Notes under the pieces: generated by a model
What the model was told of the DNA's origin: nothing
The model's database searches: none
Seen by the model: only the letters and a program-made list of their open reading frames with translations
In this document: piece after piece, positions 9,108 through 17,765 of the stretch
Layout of the letters: each line of letters starts with the position of its first letter
Numbering within the stretch: position 1 is the first letter of the stretch
Assembly (NCBI RefSeq): GCF_028682175.1
Contig: NZ_JANHKS010000029.1
Location: forward strand, 1 to 64,000
DNA from: Pseudomonas putida
GTDB lineage: Bacteria > Pseudomonadota > Gammaproteobacteria > Pseudomonadales > Pseudomonadaceae
Length of the DNA stretch: 64,000 bases
Direction of reading: 5' to 3'
Made by a program: the position numbers and the translations under genes

Positions 9108-9680
9108 ATGAACCTGACTTTGATAGTTGATCAGACTCACTCCTATAAGCAGGCTGTAAAAATTGCTTATGAAAAGGCAATAAGAGACGGCGGAGTCGAT
9201 GAAGTGACTGCGCAAGAATGCGAAAGGGTGCTGAGTGAGCCGGAACCTGATTATGTTTATCATGAAAGCAAGCTCGATGGTAGTTTGAGGGTGCATGAGG
9301 ATGGCTGCGTGTCATTTCGAACTTTGAGTTCACGTGATTTTTATGAAAGTATTAAATTGAACTCCCGTCGGGTTGCGACAGAACAACTGGCTGTTCAAAT
9401 GGATGAGATGTGGCAGGATTTAAAAGAGAAGGCTGTCGATATTCAGCCTGAGTATCTCGATAAAGCAGGCTTTCTGATTGATGAGAAGGGAGATGTAAGG
9501 CCGGAGTGTAGCGGACTGGTTTCGGATCCTGAGGATGAAAAGCGCCTCTTTGAAATGCTCGATAACCACTCAGAATTAAGAAAAACGGCCAAGGCGTATG
9601 CTCTGATGGTTTCAGGGCTGTTGGCTTATACGACGGAAGGCTTGTCAGCTAAGTATGCCAGGTATTTTGCAGGATCCTGA
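9108..9680 (+). CDS. Hypothetical cytoplasmic protein in AT-rich islet
   Basis: A 190-residue, strongly charged, soluble protein (MNLTLIVDQT...) with no signal peptide or membrane span. I recognise no family. An acidic central part (WQDLKEKAVDIQPEYLDKAGF) is followed by a helical C terminus. Codons such as AAA, TTA, AAT, GAT and TAT are much commoner than in the neighbours, which suggests acquisition from elsewhere. It faces the exported protein gene at 9724-10638, ending 43 bases from it. The initiation ATG at 9108 is preceded by gaggtgcacgt. Confidence 0.7.
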   Translation: MNLTLIVDQTHSYKQAVKIAYEKAIRDGGVDEVTAQECERVLSEPEPDYVYHESKLDGSLRVHEDGCVSFRTLSSRDFYESIKLNSRRVATEQLAVQMDEMWQDLKEKAVDIQPEYLDKAGFLIDEKGDVRPECSGLVSDPEDEKRLFEMLDNHSELRKTAKAYALMVSGLLAYTTEGLSAKYARYFAGS

Positions 9681-9723
9681 CTGTGAGTGGCTAACCGCGT
9701 TGATTGCGGTTAGCCGTCAGGTG

Positions 9724-10638
9724 TTAGCCTATGATGCCAATCGTACAGATTTGTGTGATAGGCACAGGGCTGATGCCGGTGTTTGGATTGCCTCGGACGG
9801 TGACATACCAGTGGCCGGTGTTATAGCCAGCGCGCCACTTTCTGATGTTGTCGTAGACCCCAGTAAAAGGAGCAGTGGAATGGCGGCCGACGCAGCTTGG
9901 AAAATCAATATATTGGACAATTCCCCCTCCTCCGATGGTTACTCGTTGAGACCTGATAGTGGTTGAGGGGTTTTGGTTGTCTGGCTGCAGAATAAAATCG
10001 ACAGTTGCCCCTTCTAGATACTCATCCGTTGAGTCTCTAATGTTGGTTGCCCACTCGATTTGGTCCCTGAATGTGGTGGTGGAAAAATAAGTTCCCGTCC
10101 TGGGGCCCCGTGTTTCGATTCTGATGTTATGGGCGTACGGGGCGGATCCAAAATCGATATGGAAAAAATTGTTCGGTTTAAAGGATAGGCCCTTTTGGTG
10201 TGAGATTCGGAGTTTCACTTTCTGACCGACAGTCAGGGAGGGTGTGATAAGTGAGTCGAACGTAGGCGCGGGCTGCCATTTGTCTCCGATGTTGTATTCA
10301 ACTTTCCAATGTGAGCGTTCATCCCCTTGCTGGACATGATTGACCATTACTTTCTGTCCGCGCAAAGCCGTAAAACTATAATATTTGACGTCGCCTGCGG
10401 TTTCCAGTTTGTCGAAGATACGGTTAATTTTGTCAGGCAGTTCGGTCAATTGAGCGTCGGTGGGTTCAACGAATTCATCACTGGATACTTGGGTTGGGGT
10501 GCTTTCGCTTGTATTTGACGCCCGTGTTTCGTCTGGGTCGCACGCGGGGTCGGCGCACGCCATTGTGCTGAATAAGCCTGTTAACGTTAAAAGGAGTGAT
10601 GCAGCTATAGCGGTTTTCTTATAGGCGTGACTGTTCAT
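9724..10638 (-). CDS. Hypothetical exported protein, possible PPC-like beta domain
   Basis: A 304-residue protein with a signal peptide (hydrophobic residues 10-25, likely cut at ACA before Asp30). The next 40 residues are Thr, Ser and acidic rich. Residues about 69-105 (LETAGDVKYYSFTALRGQKV) resemble the pre-peptidase C-terminal (PPC) beta-sandwich found in secreted proteins. The rest is Asn, Thr and aromatic rich, as in beta structure, with Cys28, Cys33 and two late Cys. No catalytic motif was found. Base use is AT-richer than surrounding genes. The PPC link is a visual inference. Confidence 0.7.
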   Translation of the reverse strand: MNSHAYKKTAIAASLLLTLTGLFSTMACADPACDPDETRASNTSESTPTQVSSDEFVEPTDAQLTELPDKINRIFDKLETAGDVKYYSFTALRGQKVMVNHVQQGDERSHWKVEYNIGDKWQPAPTFDSLITPSLTVGQKVKLRISHQKGLSFKPNNFFHIDFGSAPYAHNIRIETRGPRTGTYFSTTTFRDQIEWATNIRDSTDEYLEGATVDFILQPDNQNPSTTIRSQRVTIGGGGIVQYIDFPSCVGRHSTAPFTGVYDNIRKWRAGYNTGHWYVTVRGNPNTGISPVPITQICTIGIIG

Positions 10639-10818
10639 TGTAAGTCCCTTTTAGGTTTCTTTGTTGCACGTGACGGATATCTGGCGGATAGCACAGATGT
10701 AATAATGTGTTTTTAATCAGTTGTACTTTCAGCCGATAAAATGAAGTAATCAGATGGGATTTGATGGTGTCAATGTTGAAGACGTAAGAAAGTGTAAACC
10801 CTGTGGGGAGGGCGGCGT

Positions 10819-10878
10819 TCCGCTTACCGGCGGCAGCGACCATGCCGACGCCACCGCCGGCAAGCCGTGCTGCTACGG
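10819..10878. repeat. Degenerate type C REPIN
   Basis: The right arm (ccgccggcaagccgtgctgc) is intact but the left arm is reduced to cgcttaccggcgg. It lies upstream of the islet and just past the VWA gene stop. Confidence 0.6.
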
Positions 10879-10895
10879 AGGAGGGGGATGGAAAG

Positions 10896-12074
10896 CTACT
10901 TCGCCAAATACCGCATCCCTTCCTCCAGCCCCCTCAACGTCAGCGGGTACATCTGATCTTCGATCAGGTCCCGCACGATGTTGGTGGAGGTGGTGTAACC
11001 CCAGGCGTCCTTGGGGTAGGGGTTGATCCAGATGATTTTCTTGAACTTGGCCTGGAAGCGTTGCATCCAGACGTAGCCGGCTTCTTCGTTCCAGTGTTCG
11101 ACGCTGCCGCCCGGCTGGGTGATTTCGTAGGGGGCCATGGCGGCGTCGCCGATGAAGATCACTTTGTAGTCGGCGCCGTATTTGTGCAGCAAGTCCTGGG
11201 TTGAAGTGCGCTCGGAAGTGCGGCCCAGGTTGTTCTTCCACACCGATTCATAGATGAAGTTATGGAAGTAGAAATACTCCATGTGCTTGAACTCGGTCTT
11301 GCAGGCCGAGAACAGTTCTTCGCAGATCTTCACGTGGGCGTCCATCGAGCCGCCGATGTCGAACAGCAGCAACAGCTTGATGGTGTTGCGCCGTTCCGGG
11401 CGCATCTGGATGTTCAGCAGGCCTGCATCGCGTGCGGTGTGGTCGATGGTGCCGTCGATGTCCAGTTCGTCCGCCGCACCCTGGCGGGCGAACTTGCGCA
11501 GGCGGCGCAGGGCCACCTTGATGTTGCGCGTGCCCAGTTCCACCTGGTCGTCGAGGTTCTTGTACTCGCGCTGATCCCAGACCTTGGCTGCCTTGCCTTG
11601 GCGCTTGCCCGCATCGCCGACGCGAATGCCTTCCGGGTTGTAGCCGCCGGAGCCGAACGGGCTGGTGCCGCCGGTGCCGATCCATTTGTTGCCGCCTGCG
11701 TGGCGTTCCTTCTGTTCCTCCAGGCGCTTCTTGAATTCCTCGATGAGTTTGTCCAGGCCGCCCAGCGACTGAATCTGCGCACGTTCCTCATCGGTCAGCG
11801 AGCGCTCGAACTCCTTGCGTAGCCAGTCTTCGGGGATCAACGCCTGCAAGTGGTCGTCGAGCTTTTCCAGCCCGTTGAAGTAGGCACCGAAGGCCCGGTC
11901 GAACTTGTCGTAGTGGCGCTCGTCCTTGACCAGAATCGCCCGGGACAAGTAGTAGAACTCGTCCATATCGGCGAAGGTCACCCGCTGTTTCAGGGCGTTG
12001 ATCAGGTCCAGCAGTTCACGTACCGAGACCGGCACCTTCGCTGCGCGCATTTCGTTGAACAGGTTGAGCAGCAT
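10896..12074 (-). CDS. VWA domain protein (CoxE-like)
   Basis: A 392-residue protein. The C-terminal half carries a von Willebrand A domain with the metal site DIGGSMD (about residues 240-246), a variant of DxSxS with Gly in the second position. The N-terminal half is helical and charged, with a Gly-rich linker (GGTSPFGSGGYN, about residue 138). It is the partner of the MoxR-type ATPase immediately upstream; such pairs are thought to act as ATPase-driven chaperones that mature metal enzymes or complexes. The client here is not apparent. Confidence 0.9.
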   Translation of the reverse strand: MLLNLFNEMRAAKVPVSVRELLDLINALKQRVTFADMDEFYYLSRAILVKDERHYDKFDRAFGAYFNGLEKLDDHLQALIPEDWLRKEFERSLTDEERAQIQSLGGLDKLIEEFKKRLEEQKERHAGGNKWIGTGGTSPFGSGGYNPEGIRVGDAGKRQGKAAKVWDQREYKNLDDQVELGTRNIKVALRRLRKFARQGAADELDIDGTIDHTARDAGLLNIQMRPERRNTIKLLLLFDIGGSMDAHVKICEELFSACKTEFKHMEYFYFHNFIYESVWKNNLGRTSERTSTQDLLHKYGADYKVIFIGDAAMAPYEITQPGGSVEHWNEEAGYVWMQRFQAKFKKIIWINPYPKDAWGYTTSTNIVRDLIEDQMYPLTLRGLEEGMRYLAK

Positions 12075-12104
12075 GAACAGGGCCCCGCACTTATCCGGAA
12101 GAAC

Positions 12105-12950
12105 TCAGCGATTGCCACGACGGCTCATGAACGCCAGACGCTCGAGCAACTGAACGTCCTGCTCGTTCTTGACCAGGGCGCCTGCCAGCGGCGGAATGGC
12201 CTTGGTTGGATCGCGTTCGCGCAGCACCGCCTCGCCGATGTTGTCGGCCATCAGCAGCTTGAGCCAGTCCACCAGCTCGGAGGTCGAAGGCTTTTTCTTC
12301 AGACCCGGCACTTTGCGCACGTCGAAGAACACGTCCAGCGCTTCGCTGACCAGGTCTTTCTTGATGTCGGGATAGTGCACGTCAACGATCTGCTGCAGGG
12401 TGTTGCGATCGGGGAAGGCGATGTAATGGAAGAAACAGCGGCGCAGGAAGGCGTCCGGCAGTTCTTTTTCGTTGTTGGAGGTGATGATGATGATCGGGCG
12501 TTTCTTCGCCTTGATCGTCTCGTCGATCTCGTAGACGTAGAACTCCATCTTGTCGAGTTCTTGCAGCAGGTCGTTGGGGAACTCGATGTCCGCCTTGTCG
12601 ATCTCGTCGATCAGCAGAATCACTCGTTCCTCGGACTCGAACGCCTCCCACAACTTGCCTTTCTTCAGGTAATTGCGCACGTCGTGGACCTTGTCGACGC
12701 CCAGTTGCGAGTCGCGCAGGCGGCTGACTGCGTCGTACTCGTACAGACCCTGATGAGCCTTGGTGGTCGACTTGATGTGCCAGGTGATCAGCTTTGCGCC
12801 AAAGGACTCGGCCAGTTGCTCGGCCAGCATGGTCTTGCCGGTGCCGGGTTCGCCCTTGACCAGCAGCGGACGCTCCAGCGTGATGGCGGCGTTGACGGCA
12901 AGCTTGAGGTCGTCGGTGGCGACATAGGCGCGGGTGCCTTCGAACTTCAT
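12105..12950 (-). CDS. MoxR-type AAA+ ATPase
   Basis: A 281-residue AAA+ protein with Walker A GEPGTGKT (residues 33-40), Walker B ILLIDEIDKAD (about residues 111-121), sensor IIITSNNEKELPDAFLRRC with the arginine finger, and the family's C-terminal lid. It ends 30 bases before the VWA protein starts, so the two are an operon. MoxR proteins couple ATP hydrolysis to remodelling of a target presented by the VWA partner. Confidence 0.92.
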   Translation of the reverse strand: MKFEGTRAYVATDDLKLAVNAAITLERPLLVKGEPGTGKTMLAEQLAESFGAKLITWHIKSTTKAHQGLYEYDAVSRLRDSQLGVDKVHDVRNYLKKGKLWEAFESEERVILLIDEIDKADIEFPNDLLQELDKMEFYVYEIDETIKAKKRPIIIITSNNEKELPDAFLRRCFFHYIAFPDRNTLQQIVDVHYPDIKKDLVSEALDVFFDVRKVPGLKKKPSTSELVDWLKLLMADNIGEAVLRERDPTKAIPPLAGALVKNEQDVQLLERLAFMSRRGNR

Positions 12951-13139
12951 CGGAAAATCCTCGAACGTAAAGTGCGGGCAACAGACCCGAACGGCGCTGA
13001 TTCAGCATAAAGAATGCAGCGACTATAACGCGGCCCCCACTTGGCTGTGAACGCAGACCCTTTATTCAGTTGCTGAATGGTGGGTCGAGGTTTGATCGGC
13101 GCCGCGCAAGATCCTACAGGGGATCGTGGATGCCAGGAG

Positions 13140-14216
13140 TCACTGCGCCTCACTCTTGCCACTGTCATACCGCGTATTGAACGCCTGCACGAAGGCGTTG
13201 CGCAGGATCTGCAGGAACGCCTGGAAGGCGCTGACGTCCTGTTTGTGCACACTGCCGCTGAGTTCGACGCGGGTGGCGAACTGGTTTTTGCGCTGGTTCT
13301 TGAGCACGGTTTCGCTGGCGCCGACCATGGCTTCCCAGATCGAGCGGAAGAAGCCCTTGTTCTTGTTCTCGACGTCTTGCTGCCAGTTGAAGATGTCGAC
13401 GTCGCGCAGCAGGGGTTTGATGTAGCCGGACAGTTGGCCCTTGTTGGCCTGGGCTTCGATGACGATGTCGCCGCTGCCGGCGTTAAAGTCGAACTTGCCG
13501 TAGGCCGAGGCGAAATCGTTCAGGCGCTTGAGTTGCAGGCCGGTGGCGCGCAGCTTGAAGTCGAAGTTTTCGAAGTTGCTGAGAGGGTCGAAGGTGGCGC
13601 TGCTTTCAAGCGGTGCGTGGCCTTCGAGCAGCGCCTTGCCCTCGAAGCGGGCGTCGCGCTTGCCGGCAGCATCGACCACGTTGGTCAGGTTGTAGACGCT
13701 GGCGTTGACGTCGTCGGCCTGGATTTTCACCCGTGGCGTGGAATTGAAGTTGCTGAAGGTGATCTTGCCGTCCTGCACCCGCACCTCGTCCAGGGTGATG
13801 GGCAGGAGTTTGTTCAACTGGGCGCGCCAGTCGGTGCCGGCACCGGTCTGGGACTGCTGTTTGTCGGTGCCGCCGTCGACGAAGTTGAGTTCCGGGCTGA
13901 TAAACGCAACCTGTGCCACGACGGCGTGGTCGTACCAGAGTGAGTGCCAGCTAACGGCCAGATCGATGACCGGCGCCTTGAGCAGGGGCACCGGGACCTT
14001 GCCGTCCGTCTTGACGATGCTCAGGCCGTTGATCTTGTATGCCCCGCGCCACAGGGCAAGGTCCACATCGGCGATGTGGCCGCGGTAGTCGCCCATGTCG
14101 GCCAGCTTGTCGTTGAGGTAGTTGCGCACCACGTAGGGCAGCGCGATGTGGATGGCGATCAACACGACGACGAGGCCCACGACTGTCCACAGTGGCCAGC
14201 TATAGCGACGTTTCAT
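13140..14216 (-). CDS. DUF748 family protein (AsmA-like periplasmic protein)
   Basis: A 358-residue protein with one N-terminal membrane anchor (residues 8-29, WPLWTVVGLVVVLIAIHIAL) and a long beta-rich periplasmic part, including LNKLLPITLDEVRVQDGKITF and FDPLSNFENFDFKL, both typical of DUF748. The family is distantly related to AsmA-type proteins of the envelope. It is shorter than many members, which reach 1000 residues or more. It is divergent from cysK. Confidence 0.85.
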   Translation of the reverse strand: MKRRYSWPLWTVVGLVVVLIAIHIALPYVVRNYLNDKLADMGDYRGHIADVDLALWRGAYKINGLSIVKTDGKVPVPLLKAPVIDLAVSWHSLWYDHAVVAQVAFISPELNFVDGGTDKQQSQTGAGTDWRAQLNKLLPITLDEVRVQDGKITFSNFNSTPRVKIQADDVNASVYNLTNVVDAAGKRDARFEGKALLEGHAPLESSATFDPLSNFENFDFKLRATGLQLKRLNDFASAYGKFDFNAGSGDIVIEAQANKGQLSGYIKPLLRDVDIFNWQQDVENKNKGFFRSIWEAMVGASETVLKNQRKNQFATRVELSGSVHKQDVSAFQAFLQILRNAFVQAFNTRYDSGKSEAQ

Positions 14217-14355
14217 GGCAAGGCTCTCCGGTTGCCGACTGATGACTGCCTGATTTGTTGACTGTAGGCCACGTCACAGGTTCGCTGTGACTGGACGCAA
14301 TATGTGCCCACGGCATACGCTTTGGGTTTTTCCCCACCTGCACAAGGACCCGGTC

Positions 14356-15330
14356 ATGAGCCGTATTTACGCAGACAACGCCCACTCCATCGGCAATACG
14401 CCATTGGTGCAGATCAACCGCATCGCGCCACGCGGGGTCACCATCGTGGCCAAGATCGAGGGGCGTAATCCGGGGTATTCGGTCAAATGCCGGATCGGCG
14501 CAAGCATGATCTGGGACGCTGAAAGCCGTGGCAAACTCAAGCCGGGCATGACTATTGTCGAACCGACCTCGGGCAACACCGGGATCGGCCTTGCGTTCGT
14601 TGCCGCAGCGCGCGGTTACAAACTGGTGCTGACGATGCCGGCTTCCATGAGCATAGAGCGGCGCAAGGTGCTCAAGGCCCTCGGCGCGGAACTGGTGCTG
14701 ACCGAGCCTGCCAAGGGCATGAAAGGCGCTATCGCCAAGGCCGAGGAACTGGTGGCCAGCGATCCGGCGAAATACTTCATGCCGGCGCAATTCGAGAACC
14801 CGGCCAACCCGGCCATCCACGAGAAGACCACCGGCCCGGAAATCTGGAACGACACCGATGGCGCCATCGACGTGCTTGTGGCGGGCGTGGGTACGGGCGG
14901 CACCATCACCGGTGTTTCGCGCTACATCAAGCACACCATGGGCAAGCCGATCCTGTCGGTGGCGGTGGAGCCGATGTCTTCGCCGATCATCACACAGGCC
15001 AAGGCCGGCCAGGAAATCACCCCAAGCCCCCACAAGATTCAGGGCATTGGCGCAGGTTTCATCCCCAAGAACCTTGATCTGGACATCGTCGACCGCGTCG
15101 AGCTGGTGAGCGAGGACGAAGCCAAGGCCATGGCGCTGCGGCTGATGCAGGAGGAGGGGATCCTGTGCGGCATCTCCTGTGGCGCCGCGATGCAGGCCGC
15201 CGTTCGCCTGGCCGAAAAGCCGGAGATGCAGGGCAAGACCATCGTGGTGATTCTGCCGGATTCGGGCGAGCGTTACCTGTCGAGCATGCTGTTCAGCGAC
15301 CTGTTTACTGAACAGGAGCTGACCCAATAG
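14356..15330 (+). CDS. cysK: Cysteine synthase A (O-acetylserine sulfhydrylase)
   Basis: A 324-residue PLP enzyme that makes cysteine from O-acetylserine and sulfide. The Schiff-base lysine is Lys44 in SVKCRIGASMIW, the CysK-type sequence; CysM has SVKDR instead. TSGNTGIG binds substrate, and GVGTGGTITGVSRYIK binds the cofactor phosphate. EEGILCGISCGAA is conserved near the C terminus. The ATG at 14356 matches the E. coli CysK length; the upstream in-frame extension was rejected. Confidence 0.93.
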   Translation: MSRIYADNAHSIGNTPLVQINRIAPRGVTIVAKIEGRNPGYSVKCRIGASMIWDAESRGKLKPGMTIVEPTSGNTGIGLAFVAAARGYKLVLTMPASMSIERRKVLKALGAELVLTEPAKGMKGAIAKAEELVASDPAKYFMPAQFENPANPAIHEKTTGPEIWNDTDGAIDVLVAGVGTGGTITGVSRYIKHTMGKPILSVAVEPMSSPIITQAKAGQEITPSPHKIQGIGAGFIPKNLDLDIVDRVELVSEDEAKAMALRLMQEEGILCGISCGAAMQAAVRLAEKPEMQGKTIVVILPDSGERYLSSMLFSDLFTEQELTQ

Positions 15331-15461
15331 TCGCCCGGACAGGCAACCTGGCTTTTTACCGGGCTTGCGAAGGCTTATAGTGGCCGCGCAAAACACTGCA
15401 GGAGCGATTGCGTTCGCTTCTGCAGGAAAAACGGTCACCCGGCTGTTCCAAGGAGAGATTC

Positions 15462-16400
15462 ATGACCCTTTCATTCGCTGCCAAGGCGGCGATCCTGCTG
15501 CTGTTCCTGGGCAGCACGCTGTATGTGCATTTGCGTGGCAAGGCGCGTTTGCCGGTATTGCGCCAGTTCGTGAACCACTCTGCACTGTTCGCGCCGTACA
15601 ACGCCTTGATGTACCTGTTCTCCAGCGTGCCGTCCAAACCCTATCTGGACCGCAGCAAGTTCCCTGAGCTCGATGTGCTCAAGGACAACTGGGAAGTCAT
15701 TCGCGACGAAGCGATGCACCTGTTCGACGAGGGTTACATTCGTGCCGCTGCCAAGGACAACGACGCCGGTTTCGGCTCGTTCTTCAAGAAGGGCTGGAAG
15801 CGTTTCTATCTCAAGTGGTATGACAAGCCGCTGCCTTCGGCCGAAACCCTGTGCCCGAAAACCGTCGAGCTGGTCAGCCGTATCCCCAATGTGAAAGGCG
15901 CTATGTTCGCCTTGCTGCCAGGTGGCAGTCACCTCAACCCGCACCGCGATCCCTTTGCCGGCTCCCTGCGTTATCACCTGGGGCTTTCGACGCCCAACTC
16001 CGACGACTGCCGGATTTTCGTCGATGGCAAGGTCTACGCCTGGCGCGACGGCGAAGACGTGATGTTCGATGAAACCTACGTGCACTGGGTCAAGAACGAG
16101 ACCGACGTGACCCGCGTGATTCTGTTCTGCGACATCGAGCGGCCGCTCTCCAATCGTTTCATGACCCGCGTCAACCGCAGCGTCAGTGCATTTCTGGGCC
16201 GCGCCACCGCGCCGCAGAACACCGATGACGAGCGCGTCGGCGGGATCAACCAGGCCTATGCCTTCAGCAAGCGTTTCAGCAATGCCTTCAGTGGCAAGGT
16301 CAAGCAGTTCAAGCGGGCCAATCCCAAGGCTTACCGCGTGCTGCGCCCGGTGCTGGCGGTGATCGTGCTGACCCTCCTGGGCTACTGGCTGTTCGGCTGA
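15462..16400 (+). CDS. lpxO: Aspartyl/asparaginyl beta-hydroxylase family protein, LpxO-like
   Basis: A 312-residue protein with a membrane span at each end (residues 5-22 and about 293-310) and an iron/2-oxoglutarate dioxygenase domain between. The metal and cosubstrate motif is PHRDPFAGSLRYHLGL, with a second His in YVHWVKNET. This layout is that of LpxO, the inner-membrane enzyme that adds a 2-hydroxyl to a lipid A secondary acyl chain. The family is clear; assignment to lipid A is by resemblance, and Pseudomonas often has more than one paralogue. An aaggagagatt ribosome site precedes the ATG at 15462. Confidence 0.8.
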   Translation: MTLSFAAKAAILLLFLGSTLYVHLRGKARLPVLRQFVNHSALFAPYNALMYLFSSVPSKPYLDRSKFPELDVLKDNWEVIRDEAMHLFDEGYIRAAAKDNDAGFGSFFKKGWKRFYLKWYDKPLPSAETLCPKTVELVSRIPNVKGAMFALLPGGSHLNPHRDPFAGSLRYHLGLSTPNSDDCRIFVDGKVYAWRDGEDVMFDETYVHWVKNETDVTRVILFCDIERPLSNRFMTRVNRSVSAFLGRATAPQNTDDERVGGINQAYAFSKRFSNAFSGKVKQFKRANPKAYRVLRPVLAVIVLTLLGYWLFG

Positions 16401-16774
16401 CACAAACTGTTGCATCATCCACCGCGCGCTGGTTATATTCAGCGCCGGTGTCTTGAATCAAGTCGAAACACCCAACCCCCATTCCGAAGAAGATCAGCGC
16501 CATGCCTGCTTCCCGTCCACTGTTCGCGTTTGATGCCGCAGCCTTCGCTGTGGAGAAACCGTGTGGCGACCAGCAAGCGTTCTACATCACGCGCTATCCA
16601 CCTCCATCCCCTGTGACCACTCCTGTTGTGTGCGCCGTTGTCGCACCGCCAGCCGTGGTTGTGCTTGGCTGATCGACTGCCCCCGCGCCGTCGAATCACG
16701 CTGCAAAGCCCAACAAAACGTTTGTGAATCCGGTTCTCGCCGGGTCCGTTTTTGTCTGAATCACAGGTGACTTC
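16401..16774. other. Intergenic region between lpxO-like and EamA genes
   Basis: This 374-base gap holds no REPIN. A 56-codon open frame (16502-16672) and a weak ccgg/ccgg hairpin followed by gtccgttttt (about 16728-16753) lie just before the EamA start. The arrangement could be a leader region, but nothing matches a riboswitch I know. Confidence 0.4.
16502..16672 (+). CDS. Possible 56-residue leader or small ORF
   Basis: The frame reads MPASRPLFAFDAAAFAVE and ends in a Val/Pro/Ala-rich stretch before TGA. A moderate gaagaagatc lies upstream of the ATG. It ends about 100 bases before the EamA transporter. No family is recognised. It may be a leader peptide, a small protein or chance; GC-biased codon positions are only partly convincing. 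Confidence 0.3.
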   Translation: MPASRPLFAFDAAAFAVEKPCGDQQAFYITRYPPPSPVTTPVVCAVVAPPAVVVLG

Positions 16775-17629
16775 ATGTTTGCCAACAAAGCCCTGGCCTC
16801 GATGGCCACGACTACGCTGTTCGTCCTGCTCTGGAGTAGCGGGGCCATCGTTTCCAAGTGGGGTTTGACCCACGCTTCTCCCTTTGCCTTCCTGCTGTTT
16901 CGTTTTCTGCTGGCGCTGGTGGCGCTGGCGATTCTGATCCCCACTCTGGGCTACAAGTTGCCCGCAACCCGGCAGTCGATGCGCTACGCCCTGGCGACCG
17001 GCGCGATTCTGCTGGGCGCCTATCAAATCTGCTACCTGCTGGCGCTGGACATGAAGGTGGCGCCTGGGGTGATGGCGACCATCATGGGCGTGCAGCCGAT
17101 CCTCACGGCGGTGCTGGTCGAGCGCAGCCGTGCCTGGTCGCGGATGTTCGGTTTGTGCCTGGGGCTGGCCGGCCTGGTGCTGGTGGTGTTCCAGGGCATT
17201 GGCGACGGTGGCTCGCTGGCCGGGATGGCCTTTGGTGTGTTGGGCATGCTGGCCATGACCGGAGGCTCGATCATGCAGAAGCGCATCACCGATAACCCGC
17301 TGGGTACGCTGCCGGTCCAATACTTCGCCGGGACCCTGGTGTGTGCGGCATTCGTGCCGTTCCAGCCGTTTCACTTCGAGCACAGTTTCGGCTTCTACGT
17401 GCCGGTGTTGTACATGGGGCTTGTGGTGTCGGTGCTGGCGACCTTCCTGCTGTACCGGCTGATTGCCCAGGGCAACCTGGTGAACGTCACCAGCCTGTTC
17501 TACCTGGTGCCGGCGGTGACGGCGATCATGGATTACCTGATCTTCGGTAATCGCCTGGCCTTGTTGAGCCTGTTGGGGATGGTGTTGATCGTGGTGGGGC
17601 TGATTTTTGTGTTTCGTAAGGTGAAGTAG
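16775..17629 (+). CDS. EamA/DMT family metabolite exporter
   Basis: A 284-residue integral membrane protein with about ten hydrophobic spans in two repeated five-span halves, each an EamA domain. FVLLWSSGAIVSKWGLTHASPFAF near the N terminus and PVLYMGLVVSVLATFLLYRLI in the second half are typical. Relatives export amino acids or related metabolites; the substrate cannot be read. The gtgacttc before the ATG is a weak ribosome site. Confidence 0.9.
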   Translation: MFANKALASMATTTLFVLLWSSGAIVSKWGLTHASPFAFLLFRFLLALVALAILIPTLGYKLPATRQSMRYALATGAILLGAYQICYLLALDMKVAPGVMATIMGVQPILTAVLVERSRAWSRMFGLCLGLAGLVLVVFQGIGDGGSLAGMAFGVLGMLAMTGGSIMQKRITDNPLGTLPVQYFAGTLVCAAFVPFQPFHFEHSFGFYVPVLYMGLVVSVLATFLLYRLIAQGNLVNVTSLFYLVPAVTAIMDYLIFGNRLALLSLLGMVLIVVGLIFVFRKVK

Positions 17630-17654
17630 CCTCACGATCAAGCGCCGCTGACCC

Positions 17655-17745
17655 CGTAGCAGCACGGCTTGCCGGCGGGGGCGGTGTGTCTGTGACGAAT
17701 GTTCTGTCTGACACACCGCTCCCGCCGGCAAGCCGTGCTGCTACG
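17655..17745. repeat. REPIN, type C
   Basis: Arms cgtagcagcacggcttgccg and complement with loop gtgtgtctgtgacgaatgtt in the plus orientation. It lies between convergent gene ends. Confidence 0.9.
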
Positions 17746-17765
17746 AGTGATTCGAGAGCGGTGTG

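Noticed and set aside
9108..10638. Toxin-immunity or toxin-antitoxin operon
   Set aside because: The genes are convergent, the partner sizes do not fit known modules, and no toxin motif is visible.
16439..17731. 430-residue minus-strand frame, His and Gln rich
   Set aside because: Antisense to the EamA exporter, running across a REPIN arm; no domain.
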